Origin: Fusibacter sp. A1
GTDB lineage: Bacteria; Bacillota; Clostridia; Peptostreptococcales; Acidaminobacteraceae
NCBI RefSeq assembly: GCF_004125825.1
Contig: NZ_QQWI01000001.1
Span: 62,001-126,000, forward strand
Direction: 5' to 3'
DNA length: 64,000 nt
The position numbers and the translations under genes are program-made. Below the pieces are notes generated by a model that was given only the letters and a program-made list of their open reading frames with translations, made no database searches and had not been told where the DNA came from. Positions 62,009-64,000 of the stretch are shown piece after piece (the first letter of the stretch is position 1; the number at the start of each line of letters is the position of its first letter).

Positions 62009-62190
62009 GTAAAATTACTCCTTTTTTTAAATTCAAATCCACCTAATGAACTAATAATACCACTAAAGGAGCAAAGACTTTGATTTGAAATTTATGAATT
62101 AACTATGATGTCTTTTACAATACTATTCAAGAAGATACAAATGTTGATGAGTCACAAGGGCCTACTCCTATAGTTGAATCCTGCTTATAA

Positions 62191-62234
62191 TAAAAAAAAG
62201 CTGCTCGGATTCAACTAAGTTTATCCAAACAGCC
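62191..62234 (-). terminator. Terminator of the DEAD-box helicase gene
   Basis: Minus-strand stem GCTG/CAGC extended by GGAT/ATCC with small internal loops, followed by TTTTTTTTA. Confidence 0.6.
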
Positions 62235-62251
62235 TTATCGACTAGTCTTAC

Positions 62252-63406
62252 CTATTCCATTTTCTCGTACTTATCCATCATTTCACCCTTGGCGACTTGG
62301 ATATTCTTAAGCGCCACATTAAATCGGGCGACGTATTTTTCAAGCATGCCAAGCTCATAGTCGTCCACAACAGAAATCGCCATCCCAGGCTTGCCATGTC
62401 TGCCGGTTCTACCGATTCGGTGCATATAATCGTCCTGCGATACAGGCATGTCAAAATTGATGACGTGAGTGACCCCTTTAATATCAAGGCCTCTCGATGC
62501 CATTTCAGAAGTGACGAGTAGTGTCACTTTACCAGTTGTAAACTCCTTCATGGCCTTTGCTCTTTCTTCTTTGGACTGATTTCCAAAGAGAGATGTCGTA
62601 GGGTAATGATGATAGTTTAGTTTTGAAGTCACATCTTGAATCAGTTCGTTCTTATTCACAAAGATGATGCATCTGGTGGGTTTTACCGCTGAAACGAGTT
62701 TACGTATGTTCTCCACTTTCTTACGGCTATCGCATAACCAGTAGGCATGTGCCACCAAAGGATTGAGTACGCCAGCCTCTACCACCAGAAGATCAGGTGA
62801 CTTCATCATTTCCTCAGCGCGGGTACGACTTCTATCAGACAAAGATGCCGAAAACAAGAGCAGCTGCCTGTCCCTTTGCGTCGTCTTGATGATAGCCTTC
62901 AGGTCCTTGATATGCGAATCCTCAAGTAATTTGTCGCCCTCATCCAGCACAATCGTCTTCACAAAATGGGTTTTAAGCTTTTTAAGCTTCACAAGATCCA
63001 GCATACGGCCTGCCGAGCCTACTAGGATATGCGGCTTTTCCTTTAGCGCATCTGCCTGACGGCTAAGCTTAACGCCACCAATAAGGGCCTGAGACCGAAT
63101 GTCCACCCCTGCAGCCTTCACAAGCAGCTTAATCTGCTCATTGATTTGCAGTGACAACTCGTGTGTCGGAGTTAAAATTACTACCTGCAGATTCTTACTC
63201 GTCACATCGATTTTGTGAAAGAGCGGCAGCAAATAGGCGAATGTCTTACCAGACCCCGTCATCGCCTGCGCGATCAGATCGCCACCTTCACTGACAAGAC
63301 CAAAACTCTGGGCCTGAATAGGTGTCGCCTCACTAATGTTCAATTTTGCCAAAGCCTCTATCCACGGCGCCTGAGCACCGATAGTTTCAAATCCTTGATT
63401 ATTCAA
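62252..63406 (-). CDS. DEAD-box-type RNA helicase with DEGD motif
   Basis: 384 residues with a TTG start at 63406 (AAGGTAGG ahead). Motif Q (ATPIQAQS), I (AMTGSGKT), Ia (TPTHELSLQ), II as VLDEGDKLLED, III as SAS, V (TSEMASRGLDIKG) and VI (HRIGRTGRHG). The alanine of DEAD is glycine and SAT is SAS. It should unwind RNA in ribosome assembly or mRNA turnover. It has no C-terminal extension, a minimal helicase. Upstream 26 bases away lies a short remnant. Confidence 0.93.
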   Translation of the reverse strand: MNNQGFETIGAQAPWIEALAKLNISEATPIQAQSFGLVSEGGDLIAQAMTGSGKTFAYLLPLFHKIDVTSKNLQVVILTPTHELSLQINEQIKLLVKAAGVDIRSQALIGGVKLSRQADALKEKPHILVGSAGRMLDLVKLKKLKTHFVKTIVLDEGDKLLEDSHIKDLKAIIKTTQRDRQLLLFSASLSDRSRTRAEEMMKSPDLLVVEAGVLNPLVAHAYWLCDSRKKVENIRKLVSAVKPTRCIIFVNKNELIQDVTSKLNYHHYPTTSLFGNQSKEERAKAMKEFTTGKVTLLVTSEMASRGLDIKGVTHVINFDMPVSQDDYMHRIGRTGRHGKPGMAISVVDDYELGMLEKYVARFNVALKNIQVAKGEMMDKYEKME

Positions 63407-63432
63407 ATCCTACCTTCTTTCTCTTCCTCTAT

Positions 63433-63552
63433 CTAAATGCAGATATAAATTCATCCACACTAAGCAACTTCACTAATACCTCTTTGCCTAATCGCTTATT
63501 ATACACCCATACTCCCGCTTCTTCAATCCTAAATCCATAAAAGAGTAATTCC
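63433..63552 (-). pseudogene. Possible C-terminal remnant of a gene
   Basis: A minus-strand frame of 39 codons without start reads ELLFYGFRIEEAGVWVYNKR and continues to LLSVDEFISAFR before a TAG at 63433. It is bounded upstream by a TAG at 63553-63555. The amino-acid composition looks protein-like, not random. No start codon with a site is visible. It sits just upstream of the helicase start. Family unknown; could also be chance. Confidence 0.3.
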
Positions 63553-63701
63553 TAGTCCACATTGTCCAGCTAGACCCTGTGTCTCCCCCACACTCCGTAC
63601 GGGTAGGCCTTGTGTCTACCCTCCTATTTGCACCCAAATTACATCAATCACACAAATCAAATTCCACAACGACCAGTAACATTTTTTCAACTTCAACTCC
63701 T
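63553..63701. other. Non-coding region with near-repeat and stem-loop
   Basis: I see no gene here. It holds TAGACCCTGTGTCTCCCC at 63571-63588 and TAGGCCTTGTGTCTACCC at 63604-63621, which agree at 15 of 18 bases. GGGTAG at 63601-63606 can pair with CTACCC at 63616-63621. Confidence 0.35.
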
Positions 63702-63730
63702 CAAAAAAAGAGCCCATCACCTGGACTCTT
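63702..63730 (-). terminator. Terminator of the SGNH-type hydrolase gene
   Basis: AAGAGTCC and GGGCTCTT (one G-U pair) form a hairpin followed on the minus strand by a run of T. Confidence 0.68.
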
Positions 63731-63742
63731 AATTCTAAGTTC

Positions 63743-64000
63743 CTAATTCATTAACTCATAAGCTTCACGATGCAATCTAAAAATCTCACTGTGTCCAAAA
63801 GTCGTTGGATGTGGATCGTTAAATAGGAAGTTGTCATAAAATCGAACGACATCGATTTTATTTGCGCTTTCAAACTCCGAATAAACGTCTACAACCTTGT
63901 AGTTCCCTGTAACAGCATAATCCCAAATCAGAGTATTGATTCCTTCACCTTCATTTTCGAGAGTGAAAATATTACATCCATTCTTCTTGGTTTTACATCT
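63743..64000 (-). CDS. SGNH/GDSL-type hydrolase, C-terminal fragment (5' end outside window)
   Basis: The minus-strand frame enters at the window edge and ends with a TAG at 63743, giving 85 residues. It ends FNDPHPTTFGHSEIFRLHRE, which matches the DxxHP block of SGNH esterases/lipases (the Asp and His of the triad), preceded by a strand and helix as in that fold. Start, signal peptide and Ser block lie outside. Possibly an acetyl-esterase for carbohydrate or wall; role not determined. Confidence 0.6.
   Translation of the reverse strand, partial: RCKTKKNGCNIFTLENEGEGINTLIWDYAVTGNYKVVDVYSEFESANKIDVVRFYDNFLFNDPHPTTFGHSEIFRLHREAYELMN

Overview
The window reads as chromosome of a low-to-moderate GC Firmicute, most likely a motile anaerobic clostridium (a Fusibacter- or Acidaminobacter-like lineage would fit, but that is a guess from gene style). 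The support is strong AGGAGG-type ribosome binding sites, several TTG starts backed by good Shine-Dalgarno sequences, short intergenic gaps closed by T-tailed hairpins, lipoprotein signal peptides, GtfA-like sucrose phosphorylase, VanZ, and a very high density of cache/PAS histidine kinases and GGDEF proteins. I saw no rRNA, tRNA, CRISPR array, insertion sequence or prophage.

Layout. (1) 1-5230: a minus-strand sugar operon (solute-binding lipoprotein, two permeases, GH65 phosphorylase running off the left edge) with a divergent AraC regulator. (2) 5273-15561: a kinase-like membrane protein that has lost its catalytic Asp, a hemerythrin-like protein, a Gfo/Idh/MocA oxidoreductase, a PAS histidine kinase, an MFS carrier, and a cache histidine kinase whose gene overlaps an orphan OppA-type lipoprotein. 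(3) 15597-26373: a cache-PAS-GGDEF protein, a 2045-residue lipoprotein with two von Willebrand A domains, an SRPBCC protein and a PAS-GGDEF protein. (4) 26548-32316: a second sugar operon, closely paralogous to the first in its transporter but carrying a sucrose phosphorylase, with its own LacI repressor and two matching operator-like palindromes. (5) 32456-43125: PRPP synthetase, a degenerate receiver-PAS-GGDEF-EAL protein, another GGDEF protein, small and membrane proteins including VanZ, a third orphan histidine kinase and an SDF-type symporter. (6) 43191-53369: a SWIM/SNF2 pair, MetA, a PhoB-type two-component system, a polyferredoxin with a partner protein, and a phospholipase D-like protein. 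(7) 53417-64000: a fifth GGDEF protein, a frameshifted antiporter gene, a chemotaxis receptor, a GT39-like membrane protein, several small unknown genes, gene remnants, a DEAD-box helicase with a DEGD motif, and the end of an SGNH-type hydrolase.

How the parts work together. The two sugar operons import oligosaccharides through ABC importers that lack a local ATPase (probably served by a shared MsmX/MalK-type ATPase elsewhere) and cleave them phosphorolytically to glucose 1-phosphate, saving ATP. Five diguanylate cyclase domains, all with an RxxD inhibitory site, and one EAL domain suggest heavy cyclic-di-GMP control; sensing is done by cache, PAS, CHASE4-like and lipoprotein modules. The most unusual items are the kinase/binding-protein pair at 11898-15561, the pseudokinase-like protein at 5273-6664, the giant VWA lipoprotein at 17705-23842, and the operon duplication with an exchanged phosphorylase. 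Functions are inferred from motifs read by eye; no database search was possible.
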